A stretch of 64,000 bases of DNA from Leuctra nigra. Lineage: Eukaryota > Arthropoda > Insecta > Plecoptera > Leuctridae. Both the position numbers and the translations under genes were made by a program. Below are positions 1 through 11,216 of the stretch, piece by piece; within the stretch, counting starts at the first letter, position 1; each line of letters opens with the position of its first letter. Under the pieces are notes generated by a model. The model had not been told where the DNA came from, ran no database searches, and worked only from the letters and a program-made list of their open reading frames with translations. The stretch covers positions 20,908,770-20,972,769 of the forward strand of contig OW203768.1 in assembly GCA_934045905.1 (NCBI GenBank), written 5' to 3'.

Positions 1-704
1 CAACACGAAATAATATCACTGATTTAATATTGGGGTATAAAATAGGAACGGATATGCAGAATAAAGCCTCGCTTTTATATTCCAATTTCGTGATCTTCTG
101 TTGAAAGACGAGGCGATCTGGATCTCTTACTCGACAATAAGATGACTGACAAGTTAAACATCGGTTACAAACTTACAAAGACTTTCCATTTTAGGAATAG
201 TACCAATAAAATAACAGTTGGATTATTGTACGATTCTGCGAATACGCTGTAATACTAACGTCTAATAACGTTATATTTCTACTGAGTTTCGTTAATTTAG
301 GATTTATTTTGATTTTAAGTATTATTTTCTAATTTCGTATGAAAATCGAACCGAGCCCAATATTTATGGTTAGGTCGTGAAATAACAATTAAATCCTTTA
401 ACTTAGTATAAAGACTGTACCTAGACCGAAAGAAAGTAAAACATTACAAAGAGGAAAATAACTTAAAATGGCATTGGCAAAACTACCTATGTGTTAATTA
501 TTTAAGATAATTCGAAAGGTGTCAAACATATTTATTTCGCTATACATGTTTTTAACGGTTCAATGCTTTTTCTTTAAAACCTATATTAATTGTGTTGGGA
601 TAGGTTCGTAATATTTTTTTTATTAAATTATTTTTCAACATAGCATAAATTTTAATTTGAAAAATGTAAATCGAAACAGTTGACCAATAGTATTTAAAAA
701 CTGT
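1..704. other. AT-rich sequence, no gene seen
   Basis: Low-complexity AT-rich DNA with frequent stops in every frame. I see no exon, RNA gene or recognisable repeat here. Confidence 0.6.
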
Positions 705-1055
705 TAAATTGTGAAACTGTTGACAAATAATTTAATTTGACGAAATATTCCAACACTAGTAATGGTTTGAATTACTAGTTTTATTACTAAATTATACAAT
801 TATAAGTGAAGATTTTTCAATAAAAATCGAAACTGTAGACAAAAATAATTTTAAATAATTATAATAAAACATGACGAAATATCCCAAAACTAGTAATTGT
901 TTTTATTATGAGTTTTATTATAACTTACAATTATTACAATTATTACAAGTTTTGTCTTGAAGAAGATTTTAAAATAAAAATAGAAACTGTTGACAAAAAA
1001 TTTTAAAATAATAAAAAAAACATGGCGAAATATCCTAAAACTAGTAATTGTTTAA
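705..1055. repeat. Short diverged tandem repeat, three copies
   Basis: The motif CGAAATATYCYAAMACTAGT recurs near 740, 874 and 1026, about 134 and 151 bp apart. Each copy is preceded by a related AAACTGTTGACAAA segment. This is a small degenerate array without coding potential. Confidence 0.6.
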
Positions 1056-1500
1056 ATATATGTCTCTTTTCTCTCCTCTCCTCGCACAATGCAATAAGGA
1101 TGTAGCTACTTCCAAGAACCCCGAGCCGCTCCGTGATCCGTAGCGTTTGATCGGCTAATAATGGCTCATCGACTGCATCTGGCGGTCTCACGGGGTCTAA
1201 TCACTCTCAGAGGCCGGGTAATTGAAAGTGATTCACACTCGAGGAGAGATGTTTGGTCAGTCAACATCGGACTGAGACGCCGCCGCATCGCAACCAGTTC
1301 GAGACGATGACGGGGCAGGAAACTCACGTCGACGTCGAATTCGGATTCCTAAATCAACACATCTCGATCGAGCAGAGACAGAAGAAGCTGCCTTACATTA
1401 TTTTCAGCTATTTACGTGGCTTTTGCCGGCGGATGATGATTTTGAAGGGCCCTCAGAAGCTGAACAAACTAAAGTTACATCAGAAGTAGCTTGATTATGG
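1056..1500. other. GC-rich exon-like island, strand unresolved
   Basis: Base composition rises sharply against the AT-rich flanks and several frames stay open. On the plus strand one frame (about 1375-1488) reads acidic residues ending LLPADDDFEGPSEAEQ and then a stop, and TTATTTTCAG near 1408 could be a splice acceptor. A second plus frame is open from 1253 to 1489, and a minus frame from 1191 to 1003. No model with matched splice phases emerged. It could be an isolated exon or old transposon coding DNA, and I do not recognise a domain. Confidence 0.3.
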
Positions 1501-1889
1501 CTTGATCAATAAAGATTCTTGGATTTATTTTTAAACTTACAACAATGAGAGACCGAGAAATGATAAATCCAGGAATTCATGCTTGCACGAACTTATTTTG
1601 TTTTATATCAGCAATGCAAAATTATTGACTTTTCCACCTGAGGACGGACATTTTGTTGGCACGTTGACGGGTCATATTATAACTTTATTGAGGTAAATCG
1701 ATGAATTTTTGTAATGTGAGTGATTCCTCTTCGTACTAAAGATATCTCCGGGACCTATTGAATTTCCCAGGTGCCCATTAACTATAAAATATCGTCAAAA
1801 AAGCACAGAATCGAAGCTATTCTGCGTGCCATCAAGATGGTGGCAGGTTACAATGAGATGACATCACGCGCAAAGTATGAATACAATTT
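1501..1889. other. No gene seen
   Basis: AT-rich sequence between the GC-rich island and a SINE. Nothing recognisable. Confidence 0.5.
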
Positions 1890-1919
1890 TACTTTTGGCT
1901 TCTGATAGGCCGATATGGA

Positions 1920-1994
<75 letters not shown>

Positions 1995-2137
1995 AAGATA
2001 AGGATGGAAGGTGGGAAGGAGGCGGTAGATGAGAACCTTTCCAGCATTTGCCTGCCTATCGACTAAGAAAAACCACGAATAAAGCTAGTCAAGTAACTGG
2101 CTCCGGTTACGAACCTGGTACTTCAAGAGTGAAGTCC
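1890..2137 (-). mobile_element. tRNA-derived SINE, family S1, with an expanded ATG tract
   Basis: It shares the body GGATGGAAGGTGGGAAGGAG, the sequence around ACCACGAATAAA, and a B-box-like GGTTCGTAACC (minus strand, about 2108-2118) with the better copy at 16675-16936. The 24-unit ATG tract lies in its tail, where other copies carry only GATGAATGATTATGATG. The pol III promoter half is degraded and a MITE abuts it at 2138. Confidence 0.6.
1921..1992. repeat. Perfect (ATG)24 microsatellite
   Basis: 72 bp of uninterrupted ATG, inside the tail of a SINE whose sister copies carry only a few GATGAT units, so it probably expanded from the SINE sequence. Confidence 0.95.
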
Positions 2138-2293
2138 AGACCCTTATTTAATATCACAAACCACTAGTCCGGTCATTTGAAGTCCCCGTCATAGCTATAT
2201 CAATTACATTGCGGGACTAGCCTTGGACTAAGAGAACAATGCTAGTCCGCCACTGAAGTCAAAGCCTAAATGGATATTAAATAAGGGTCCAGA
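2138..2293. mobile_element. Small MITE with about 17-bp inverted ends
   Basis: GACCCTTATTTAATATC at the left end is mirrored by GATATTAAATAAGGGTC at the right. Internal sequences (CCACTAGTCCG and CGGACTAG-like) are also partly inverted. No coding capacity. Superfamily undetermined, as no clean target duplication is visible. Confidence 0.6.
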
Positions 2294-2591
2294 GAACTGT
2301 TACTGCCCGAGTCATCTTGCTCCTAATCAAGTATCAATAAAACAGATTATTGCGTTACGATTGAAATGATACATGTGCAATCTTCATTACTGTTAAGTAA
2401 TAATAATATAAGCTCGAACGTTTATGCTTTGCTGCAGGTCATACGTTGAGCACGCATGAGTTACACGTAATGAATGAAAACTAGATGATGCAAGGCGCTT
2501 CTGTGATCCAGATCGGTTGAAGATGCAAACATTTGGACATGAATGCGCAGTCGCAACTGTGACATCCATAATTACAGTCCCGCTGATGTAT

Positions 2592-3362
2592 GGGGGGGGG
2601 GGGGGGGGGCGGGGGCGGGGGGCGTCTTTCCATACCCTAATCGAGCCCAACTCATTGATTTGATTTTTTGCATTTTACGCGCATTTAAAGCCGAATCTAT
2701 TCTGTATAACCAAACATTCTAACACTCCCATTCATAATGAAGCAGCTAAGTGAGGTGTCTCCGCATTATTGGAGGTTTTACTCACTTAATTGTTGACAGT
2801 TTGAAAGTAAAGAACATTGTTCGGAAATAGATTTAAACACTTTATAAGGAGATAAAAATTTCTGGAAAACAAAATTCGGACACGAGACAAAAATGCATTT
2901 GATTATAAGCAAGGCGAAACAAAATGAGCAGAAGAGGTTGGCTTTAATCAATAATTATAATAATCATGAAAATTAAATTAAGACCAATATTTCAGGTCAA
3001 CACAATAGGTCTACGCAGAAGTACCAACTACTTTTGGACTTCGCATTAATACCAACGAATGTTTTTGATCAGAATAGATTCTCTGATATTGTCAGCTAGG
3101 TTTATTGTAGGTCCAATACACCAATTTAAGATGGTTGTTAATAAGTGTTTTTGTGTTACAAAACAGGTACCAGGTGTTTAGGTGCTTAGGTAACTACCTA
3201 AGGTACTAAGAATTTACAGTAGGAAGTCACTAGAAGGACGACACAAAATAATTTGAATTGATAGAAAATATTTTGTTCAGTTCTTTAGTCTTTTAACAGT
3301 TGTATTGAGTTGGGCTCGATTAGGGTATGGAAAGACGCGGGCGGGGGGGGGGGGGGGGGGGG
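2592..3362. mobile_element. 717-bp element with perfect 33-bp TIRs, flanked by G tracts
   Basis: The 33 bp at 2622-2654, starting GCGTCTTTCCATACCCTAAT, are the exact reverse complement of 3306-3338. Outside the left TIR lies a G-rich tract (2592-2621), and outside the right TIR another (3339-3362), both with G on the plus strand. The interior has no meaningful ORF, so this is a non-autonomous DNA transposon. The G tracts suggest insertion into a poly-G site. Superfamily not recognised. Confidence 0.8.
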
Positions 3363-3534
3363 CTGAATCCTCAAGGTAGAAAGTGACTTGAGTATCATCT
3401 ACTAAAATAAAAAATAATTTACTAACAGAGGAGAGTATTTTGATCACTTAAAAGTGTTATTTAATTGCACTCAAACAATACAAATTATGGAGAAAACCGT
3501 ACGAGGTGAAAATGTATCATTAGCATTGGACAGA

Positions 3535-3736
3535 GCAAGTTGGCTCAGGTCGTTCCGGACTGAGGAAATTTATTGTATTTTCCTCAGCCGAGAGACAACT
3601 GGTTCTAATGTGTATCTCCTAACAGGCCACGACTGCCTCCTTCCTATCAATGTGTCCATCCTTTAAATTCGTAATCATCTTAATCATTCACCCGGCGCCA
3701 TTAGTCTTTTTGCAGAATAGTGCGACGTTAAGCACG
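3535..3736 (+). mobile_element. SINE S1, degenerate, plus orientation
   Basis: The 3' part (CACGACTGCCTCCTTCC, then GCGCCATTAGTC and GCAGAATAGTGCGACGTTAA) is the reverse complement of the S1 body at 16675-16936. A box-A-like TTGGCTCAGGTCG lies near 3539 and a weak box B (GGTTCTAATGT) near 3600. The ORF at 3454-3666 is only this SINE read through. Confidence 0.6.
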
Positions 3737-4365
3737 AATAAAATATGTGTACATTAAACCGATATTAAATATCTTCCAAATAAACGTATGCTCTAGTGAA
3801 AGGAACATACACCAAGAAAAGAAGGGGTTTAAATCTTCCAGCATCTTTCAATGTGAAGGGCTGCATCATTGATAGTTACACCACTTAGACCAGCCCCGAG
3901 GCACGACGTTAAGTCACCAACATACTTTCAATGCAATTACATGACTCAAAGTGCATCCTCTGCCGATACCTATGTCATCAGCGAGATAAAAAGTGTATCA
4001 GGAAGTGGCGTAGTCTACTTCTGCGTTTAGAAAGGATGCTGCGGTCCATGAGTCTGGTTTCACCGATCATCAAACTGGTCATCTGGTGACCTCGCGACCT
4101 TGGAGAAAGGTGCCAGATCGGTCCGGCAAACTGGATTCGAGAGACGGCGATTTGGGAGGTCGGGATTTGCGCGATATAAACTGTATTTAAATAATGCCCA
4201 TCCCAATTAATTCAAATATTTAAAATTACAAATTGGCATTATTTAATTCTAAATGCATTGAGGTAAATGTTTCGATAGTACAAAATACAATAATGTTTTT
4301 CAGTCACAGAGTATAAAGTGGCTAAGTTGCATGGTGCTGAAATCGGTTGCATTTCGGAAATACTC
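3737..4365. other. No gene seen
   Basis: Moderately AT-rich single-copy-looking sequence. No splice-bounded ORF. Confidence 0.5.
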
Positions 4366-4369
4366 AGCC

Positions 4370-4513
4370 GGGTCCACATACCGCTTTTGCGTTTTCCGTT
4401 TTCCGCTTTTTTCTATTGACCAATCATAAGTCTGCCTTGAGCGGATTCTGAACTTGTGAATGGATTGTTAAAAAAAACGGAAAACGCAAAACGCAAAAAC
4501 GGTCTATGGACCC
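4370..4513. mobile_element. Palindromic MITE, family GGGTCCACA (copy 1)
   Basis: Ends GGGTCCACATACCG and CGGTCTATGGACCC, with long imperfect arms containing GCGTTTTCCGTTTTCCG and its reverse complement. The centre carries GACCAATCATAAGTC. A second copy with the same arms is at 38688-38842. Target duplication unclear. Confidence 0.75.
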
Positions 4514-4601
4514 AGCTTCAACGCAAAATCGGGTAAATACATCGCTAACTCTGAGGTACAAATGTCATGTTATTCGATAACTTAAAAGCGGTAAAAAATC
4601 G

Positions 4602-5096
4602 TTGGTTAAAAAACAAGAAATCAAGCCTATTAGTTTAGTCTATTCCCCTTCTCTCTCTGCGAAGAAGCAATATTTTATGAAATACATGTGCTGGGTGTGG
4701 CTAGCGCTCCACTGGCAACTGATGACTTGGTTTTGGGCGAAGATCTGTAATGCAGCGAAAGCTTGCCCGATGATCACGATGATGATTGATTCCAAAAGGA
4801 TCCGACAGAATATGACGTATAGTACTTCATTTTCACGCGAACATTTCAACGAGCAAAAGCGAATGTTCAAAGAGTCGGTCAACAGAGACTTTGCGCTGCC
4901 AAGTGGGCCAAACACACACTTAAACACGGCTGTGAAATATACGCGAAACTGGTCACTGTCAAGGGTCACGGGTTCGAGCTGGGTGACACCAGACCTGCAG
5001 AATGAGGTTTATTCGAGGTTTGTCGCCATTCGGGGGCAATGTCTCGCCATTCGGGGCAGTATCCAAGTTCACGATCATTTATTTGCGTTTAACTAG
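4602..5096. other. Region open on both strands, coding status unknown
   Basis: The plus strand is open for 164 codons (4602-5096) and the minus strand for 109 (4969-4640). Third-codon GC is higher than in the flanks. The minus reading contains a strongly hydrophobic run (about residues 50-80, with SIIIVIIGQAFAALQIF), which would fit a membrane segment. The plus reading contains KRMFKESVNRDFALPSGP. No splice borders or homology settle the strand. It may be one real exon with its shadow, or neither. Confidence 0.25.
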
Positions 5097-5194
5097 CACA
5101 AGTCCAGGTTATGAGCTTAGATTGAAAACTGAGGAGATTTTAATCTCACGAAATAGTTAATTATTTTTATTTTAGTAGTGTTTAACGGTGAAAT

Positions 5195-5350
5195 GTTGTG
5201 CAAATAGGCTAATGGCGACGGATGAATGATTATAATGATGAATGGAACGGTGGGAAGGAGATGGTATGGGCCGAATGGTTGGGAACCTTCTCAGCATGTG
5301 CCTCTCAACTAAAGGATCACCTAAAACTTCTGTCAGAAAATAAAGCCAAT
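5195..5350 (-). mobile_element. SINE S1 fragment
   Basis: Contains GGCTAATGGCGACGGATGAA, GGTGGGAAGGAG and GGGAACCTTCTCAGCA in the same order as the S1 copy at 16675. The promoter half is missing. Confidence 0.6.
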
Positions 5351-8300
5351 GCAAACAAATGTGAGTTTAATTAAACGTAATAGTTGTATTATTTTCCCGA
5401 GTTTTTGATCGCTGAACATAAAAATTATGATAGCTTTATAACTTTTATTGTAATTGGTTAAGAGCCCCATTATTTTTAGTTCGCTTTGTACTTAGGCGAA
5501 GTATCCAAGCCAAAAAGATCCTCAAAGATAGTTACAGCATATTTCAGTCTCGCAGTTGAAGTATTGTAGATCTAGGATGTTTTTCAAGTTACTTTTTCGC
5601 CGAGAGAGTTGTGTTTTGAACATCCTCACAATTCGAAAGCTTCGCTTCTTTGCAAATCTCATCCCATTCTTCACGTCGACAATACAAGAGAATCTGACTG
5701 ACAAAGTGGGCGTGTCTGTAAACTCCATCTCATTACGCTCCAGTTTAAAGAGAATGAGACAAAAGACGCACCATGTCCAAGAGATCTGTTTGTCTCAGAG
5801 AAAGGCTGGACCACGGACGCAGCATCTTCCTACTCGTTGCATTGATCAAGACAAGTTTAAAAAGTGAAACTGTGCTTTACTTTGATGGACTATTAGAAAC
5901 TTGTGTCTTTAGTCTAAGAGACAAGATAATTAAAGTGTGCGATTTCTAACAAGTAGATGACTTAAGCTTAATTAACACTTATTACTGTCAAAATAAAGAT
6001 ACCTGGGAAATGTGTGGTGTTAAACATCATACTAGGAAAACGTTTATAAGCATGTCATTTTCGTGCATGAAGGTAACATGTTGTACATGTGAGCCTGACC
6101 TATGCACTCTGGAGTGAAATCAAAATAATTTGCAGGTCCAATATAATTTGCGAGTTATCAGGGTGCGGTGCATTTACTTTCTCGATAGATCAATTTTGAC
6201 AGGTAATTCAAAATAAGTTTAAAATGTCAGTGGTTTTTTGGTGACCGATTTCGTCGAATATTTGATAAAAGTTGGTCTCAATGACTATGCACATTTTGTA
6301 AGTTCATCGTTACACGTCATTTTCACTTTTCCTCCAACTATCTAAGGGATTTCAAAGCTATAGAGATGTCTGTTGAATTGTCGAAACTCATGGCAATTGT
6401 GAAGAGAACGCAAATAGTTCTTCTAAAGCTTATAATGTTTATTTATTATAAAATAATACCTTATTAATTTAATATCTTGCCGATTTTTGGAGGGTCAGAA
6501 GTAAAAATCAACAACTAAAAAAGCAAAAATGTAGCAATCCCTTTTCGTGCTCGAACTAAATACGAACATCCATTATTTTCTAGTAACGAGTTTTCGAAAT
6601 ATGAATTAGTCCTATTCTAATAATTGACGAACAAAAGTAAAAGTTTCACCAAGATATGATCGAACAGTAATAAGCCATAATTACGATGAGATGATTAAGA
6701 TTGTGCTGGTCATCCAATGATCACCTGGTTACCGGAATTCAACTTTCAACAAATTAAATTTATGTAAATCGAAGATGAAGTCTTTCTTTTTTATAATAGG
6801 AAATGTCCAGTCTATATCGGTATGAATGAGGGTAAAGCAATGAAAAGGTAATCATGTTAAGTCTCTTCCTGGACGTGACTAGATTGTGGCAAATCGATGC
6901 AACAAAACTAGTTGATTGACGATTAATCAGAACTCTTGCCATATGGTTCGAATCCGGTCGAGTGCATCCAAGAGAGAACGTGCTACGGTAAAAGACAAGT
7001 AATTGTTTTCAAACATATATAATTTCTCCGTTGTCCGTTCCGTTCCGGTTTTAAGTAAAACAAAAGAGCGACATTACTGTTTCGTATTGCATAATGTGTC
7101 ACATGCAGCTTGCTTTCTAACTGCATTTGTGCATGAAATACGTGCATTTGTCAAAGTGGACCTGCATGGACATTATATTTTAGGACTTGTTGGTTTTGAA
7201 ATGTCAAAAAGGTCAGTAAGTTTAACATACATTCACTACTTATACCTACTATTAAATACAACTTGTGCAACGATGATCTTAATTTGGTGTGTATAAAAAG
7301 ATGCTTTAAAAGTAGACCGCAGATGGACCATTTGCTTCCGGCTTGTGCGGCATCGAAAGTTAAAGATTCCGCCTACCATACATCTTAGCTACCTATCATT
7401 AAATATAACTTATTGATGCAACTGCAGTCACCAAATTTACAATGTGCCTGAATTTAGAATCGCTTTCTAACTAGTTGTATAAAGCAAACGTTTATGAAGT
7501 GGACTTTTAACCTCGAAATGAAATCGGTTCTTTTCCGAATACGCCGTGGACAACTGTCAAAAGAGAATTGCGCATGCGTGCTTTACAAATCATTCTCTCG
7601 CTGATCACTCAAGTAAGTCGAACTTGTCATGAAAAGACCAAGTTTTATTGAAAAATACTCAGAGAAAATCCGATCGATTAGATTCCGATTATTTAAGGAG
7701 AGATTGAAGAAAGTCGTTTATTTATCGTGTCTCTTCTCTTCACTATGTTTTTAAACTAGTTCAATTCATTGGGGAAATGCGTTATTCTTTTGTAAATTGT
7801 GTGTTTTGACCAAAACTTCACGCGAGTCCCAGAAATTAACTGATGCATCGCTAATGCTCAGAATAATAACGCTAGTTTGTTTGTTTGTTTTGTTTGTCGG
7901 AAGACGTATTTATATTGTTTTAAGACGTGATTATGTTAAGTCGTGTAACTTGTTTTATAATTGTTTTCTGTTACTTCTTCACGGTTTAATGTAATTACAA
8001 TTCTTACCTACAGCGTTGACAGAACATAAACCACAGGTTCGGTTCAAATTGCTGGTTGTAATTGTAGGTTACAATGCGATAGTGATTTGTAATTTTCTAT
8101 GCCAAGCTTCATCGCAATTTGCTTGATGATTTATATTGCTACTCTGAAGCACCTATAATCATAGACACGTATTTTATTGAGGCAAATGCGAAAATTTTGG
8201 TATAACCAAACTTTCTACTTCAAATCGATCCACTATGGTTTCAAATATTTTTAAAACAAGAAAAATTAAGTAGATACCAAGTAAGTCGATAAAAAGAGCA

Positions 8301-8571
8301 TGTTAGAAGTGTCATCAACATAAATTAAGCAAAATAGCAATTAACTTTGTAATTACCTCAGGTTTTACAAAAAATAGCGGTTTTTCAGGTTCGAGCCCTA
8401 ATATCATATGCATTCGTGTCTCAATATTACAGAGCAACATATTTATAGAATCGATTATAAAAATACGTCCCATGTACAATTTAGGTATCAATTCCTAATG
8501 AGACGTCCAAATTTCGAAAATAAAAGTAAGGTCATTAGAACTTATCGGTAAATTCGACTTGTATTCTCATA
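5351..8571. other. About 3.2 kb without a supported gene
   Basis: AT-rich. ORFs at 5556-5867 and 7003-7296 lack splice context, codon bias or recognisable motifs. A GGTTCGAATCC box-B match at 6945 is not part of a foldable tRNA. CAAGTAAGTCG near 7610 resembles a splice donor, but no credible exon precedes it. Confidence 0.5.
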
Positions 8572-8725
8572 TTATTTGAATCTGTAGACCAAAACATCGT
8601 ACGTGTCGCTTCCTGACAGAAGCTGCAATGAAAACGTGCACTGGATCGAGCCGTCATGCAAGAAGAGTACTTGTAATGTAATAGAGCTATTAGGCGGATT
8701 GTCAGGCCGGACAATTGTGTCATAA
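8572..8725 (-). CDS. Possible 3'-terminal coding exon, unidentified protein
   Basis: On the minus strand an acceptor-like TTAGTTAATAG ends at 8726. From 8725 the frame reads YDTIVRPDNPPNSSITLQVL, continues through HDGSIQCTFSLQLLSGSDTY, and stops at 8572-8574. The composition is protein-like, with alternating hydrophobic and polar residues as in beta-rich extracellular domains and an NSS glycosylation sequon. The exon would begin with the last base of a split codon. I found no upstream exon with a matching phase, and the same frame is open a further 33 codons upstream, so the 5' border is uncertain. Function unknown. Confidence 0.35.
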
Positions 8726-8989
8726 CTATTAACTAATACCACGACTGTCGTGATGGCTATTTGACATGAAAATACACTTTTGGGTCCGAGAAGGCCGTGA
8801 AACGACCAACAGAAACGTGACAACTTATTTTTATCATGTATGTGAACAACAATATTCGTGTCTGTTATATTTTAATTATCATAATTAACGACAGGTGATA
8901 AGCAAATACAAGAAAACATTTTGACAATATTTCGCTCTCATCGGTTTTACACGTACCTATTGATAACGATTGAATATAAAAAGCATCCC

Positions 8990-9165
8990 CAAGCATCTAA
9001 TATGCCTCAACTTGGTATCGAACCTGGGACCTCTTATCTCCCGGAGTATCTTATCATGTGTCGAAGCGTGACCTTGTGACATGTGACGCGACCCCGTGAC
9101 TCGAGCCTCAGACATAGACGACCTAGACCAGATAGGTAACGGACAGTTTGGATACGACGTCCATT
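8990..9165 (-). mobile_element. tRNA-derived SINE, family S2
   Basis: On the minus strand a good box B, GGTTCGATACC, is preceded by GATACTCCGGGAGATAAGAG, the layout of a tRNA 3' half. The 5' half is diverged and the acceptor stem does not close, so this is a SINE or tRNA relic rather than a working tRNA. Confidence 0.5.
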
Positions 9166-9628
9166 TCAAACATGACGTGGCGCGACACGGATAAACGTAT
9201 TGCTTGGATCGTTTTTAAAGATTTCTACAAAAATTTTATCTCTCACACGCGACGAATTTTGTAAATAACTTCCTGTAGTTCCTAACCTTCCTTCACAATG
9301 ACAAAAGTTAACATAAAAATCAGTTTAATGTTCGAGAATATTATGTCACTACGTGTGGTGATTTCAATGACATCGGTGTTAATAAATTACACCATTTTCA
9401 AAACATATTCTGGATCATTAATTAATTGATAGGTATCATACGGAATCCCTGAGGATGTCCTTAAATAATTTATATTGCACCAGAGTTTTTCAGGATATTT
9501 AGAGTTCATCCACAAATGTAGGTTCATTACCTTATTTCATGCTATACTCGAATCAAAAGTATTAAAGACGTTCTCATTAATGATGATTTGGAAGTTCAGG
9601 ATGTCACCATGTTTGCTGGGTTGCTTCA
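9166..9628. other. No gene seen
   Basis: AT-rich with short ORFs only. Confidence 0.5.
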
Positions 9629-9940
9629 CTAAATGAGAATCCAGTGAGCCACTCGAGCCAGCTTTCACGTGCTTTCAGATAAAAAATTGCATACATTACA
9701 TGAGGGAAAGGTCAATTTTTGGTGATACCATAATCACTAGTTACCTAATTCCATATTGTCAAAAAATAGACATTTACTTCATTCATATTACATGTAATCT
9801 ATTTATATAATATGTAATTTATTACTACATGTAATAAATAAATTAGGCAAATGTTAATTTTGATATACCACATAATGGTACTATGCAATTTTTACCTGCA
9901 AATAATTGATAAATTGACACTGGATTTTCATATTTGAGCC
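9629..9940. mobile_element. Imperfect inverted-repeat element, old MITE
   Basis: ATCCAGTG near 9640 and AAAAAATTGCATAC near 9682 are mirrored by ATGCAATTTTTACC near 9885 and CACTGGAT near 9920. The centre is an AT-rich near-palindrome around TTACATGTAAT. No coding capacity. Confidence 0.45.
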
Positions 9941-10421
9941 GTAGTTTATTGAGCGAAGCCAACTTATTATTACTATTTCTAAGGTAATAGTTTTCTATCA
10001 GTTCACATTCATTTGAAAGGTCAAGTTTGGGGTCACACTGTCATGATTGTGGTTTACTGTGATACCGGTTGAAGAGTTCCAATTTCGGAAACATGCTGAT
10101 ACGAATATTCCTATTAGTAGAGGTACTAGATATTCATACCAAATGACTATCGCAGATTTTAGTACGAATTTAAAATTCTGAAATAATCAATTTACTACTT
10201 GAACTTCATTAACAAGAGACATTTCCGGAAGTCAACTATCCGGTTTCGATGTAGAGAAAGAGCAGAGGAAACAACAGCCTATGACATTTAGTGTCGAACA
10301 CTTACGAAAACACGCGAGAAATGTGATTTTCACAGAAGTTCGTCCACTCGATGGAGAAATCCGCTAGCGATTGACTGTGTCTATCAACTAATCGAACTAT
10401 ATCCTGTGATTCGCGTTATCA

Positions 10422-10468
10422 ATGGTGCCAGTTGTGTTTGGGGGACACGGAAACGAGTTCACTGATAG
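10422..10468 (+). CDS. Possible first coding exon of a plus-strand gene
   Basis: ATG at 10422 in a fair context (ATCAATGG) opens MVPVVFGGHGNEFTD and runs to AG followed by the strong donor GTAAGTGC at 10469. It ends in phase 2, which matches the acceptor at 11975. The exon lies in a locally more GC-rich stretch. Upstream (10200-10420) would be 5' UTR or promoter; I see no clear TATA box at a fixed spacing. The glycine and aspartate run does not identify a family. The start choice rests on this being the only ATG in frame after an upstream stop. Confidence 0.4.
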
Positions 10469-10539
10469 GTAAGTGCAACATTTTGTCACAAATAGAGGCA
10501 AATAGTACTTGGAATACTTTTCAAGTCTTTAACGTCGCA

Positions 10540-10685
10540 CTATTCGCACTGTTTGATTATGTTGAAAATAGGTAAGGATGCAGGACGGTGGGAAGAAGGC
10601 CGTCGTGGTCTATTAGTAGGGAACCTTCCCAGAATTCGTGAGGGAAACCACGAATAAACTGTCAAAAAGGCCAGATGTTGGAATC
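10540..10685 (-). mobile_element. SINE S1 fragment inside the proposed intron
   Basis: TCTTTAACGTCGCACTATTC, GGTAAGGATGCAGGACGGTGGG, the TATTAGTAGGGAACCTTCCC block and ACCACGAATAAA follow S1 order. Promoter region absent. Confidence 0.6.
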
Positions 10686-10740
10686 AAACCAAAATATATT
10701 TTTTATCGATGTTTATAAGTTCTTCTTGCTTGAGGTTATG

Positions 10741-10908
10741 TTAAAAAAATGAATCACGAGACTTTACACTAAGTTTAAAAGTTTTATTAGGTAATGAAAT
10801 ATTTCGGCGACTCTTCTTCTTCTCCGTCTGTAAGAGTCGCCGAAATATTTCTTTACCTAATAAAACTTTTAAACTTGAGTGTAAAGTCTATTGATTCATT
10901 TTTTTTAA
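10741..10908. mobile_element. Near-perfect hairpin MITE, arms about 75 bp
   Basis: Left arm 10741-10815 and right arm 10832-10908 pair almost throughout, for example AATATTTCGGCGACTCTT with AAGAGTCGCCGAAATATT, around a pyrimidine-rich loop of about 16 nt. A transcript would fold into one long hairpin. It lies in the proposed intron of the 10422-12195 gene. Confidence 0.9.
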
Positions 10909-11036
10909 ATATATTTTTATGTTTATAACGTTGCTAAAATACATAATTCATTAATTTTCTTCTTGTTTTTTTTGTGTCTGAGTCACGAGCCCATATTAAA
11001 GCCCCCCATCGTGACATCCCCCCCCCCCCCTGTCAG

Positions 11037-11216
11037 GTCTGTCATCAGATGCCAGTCACCTTGCCGCAGCCGATGGCCGCCATGACAATGACGATGACAA
11101 TGACAATGACAGTGACAATGACTGGAATCCGAGCCGCCTCGCCCAACCGCCAGATCGTGATCGAGAAGGTGATATTAGATTTACAAGCAGACTCCGAAGC
11201 TGCAGCCAGACTCTGA
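11037..11216 (+). other. Candidate D/N-rich exon
   Basis: A run of 13 C followed by TGTCAG (to 11036) makes a strong splice acceptor. One frame then reads SSDASHLAAADGRHDNDDDN and further DN repeats, then WNPSRLAQPPDRDREG, and stops at about 11216. GAGAAGGTGATA near 11169 is a possible donor. The acidic part comes from GACAAT-type repeats, so it may simply be microsatellite sequence. Its phase does not fit the exon at 10422-10468, so it is not part of that model. Confidence 0.3.

Noticed and set aside
6945..6955. tRNA gene at a perfect box B (GGTTCGAATCC)
   Set aside because: The T-arm stem does not pair beyond about two bases, and no acceptor or anticodon arm can be folded around it.
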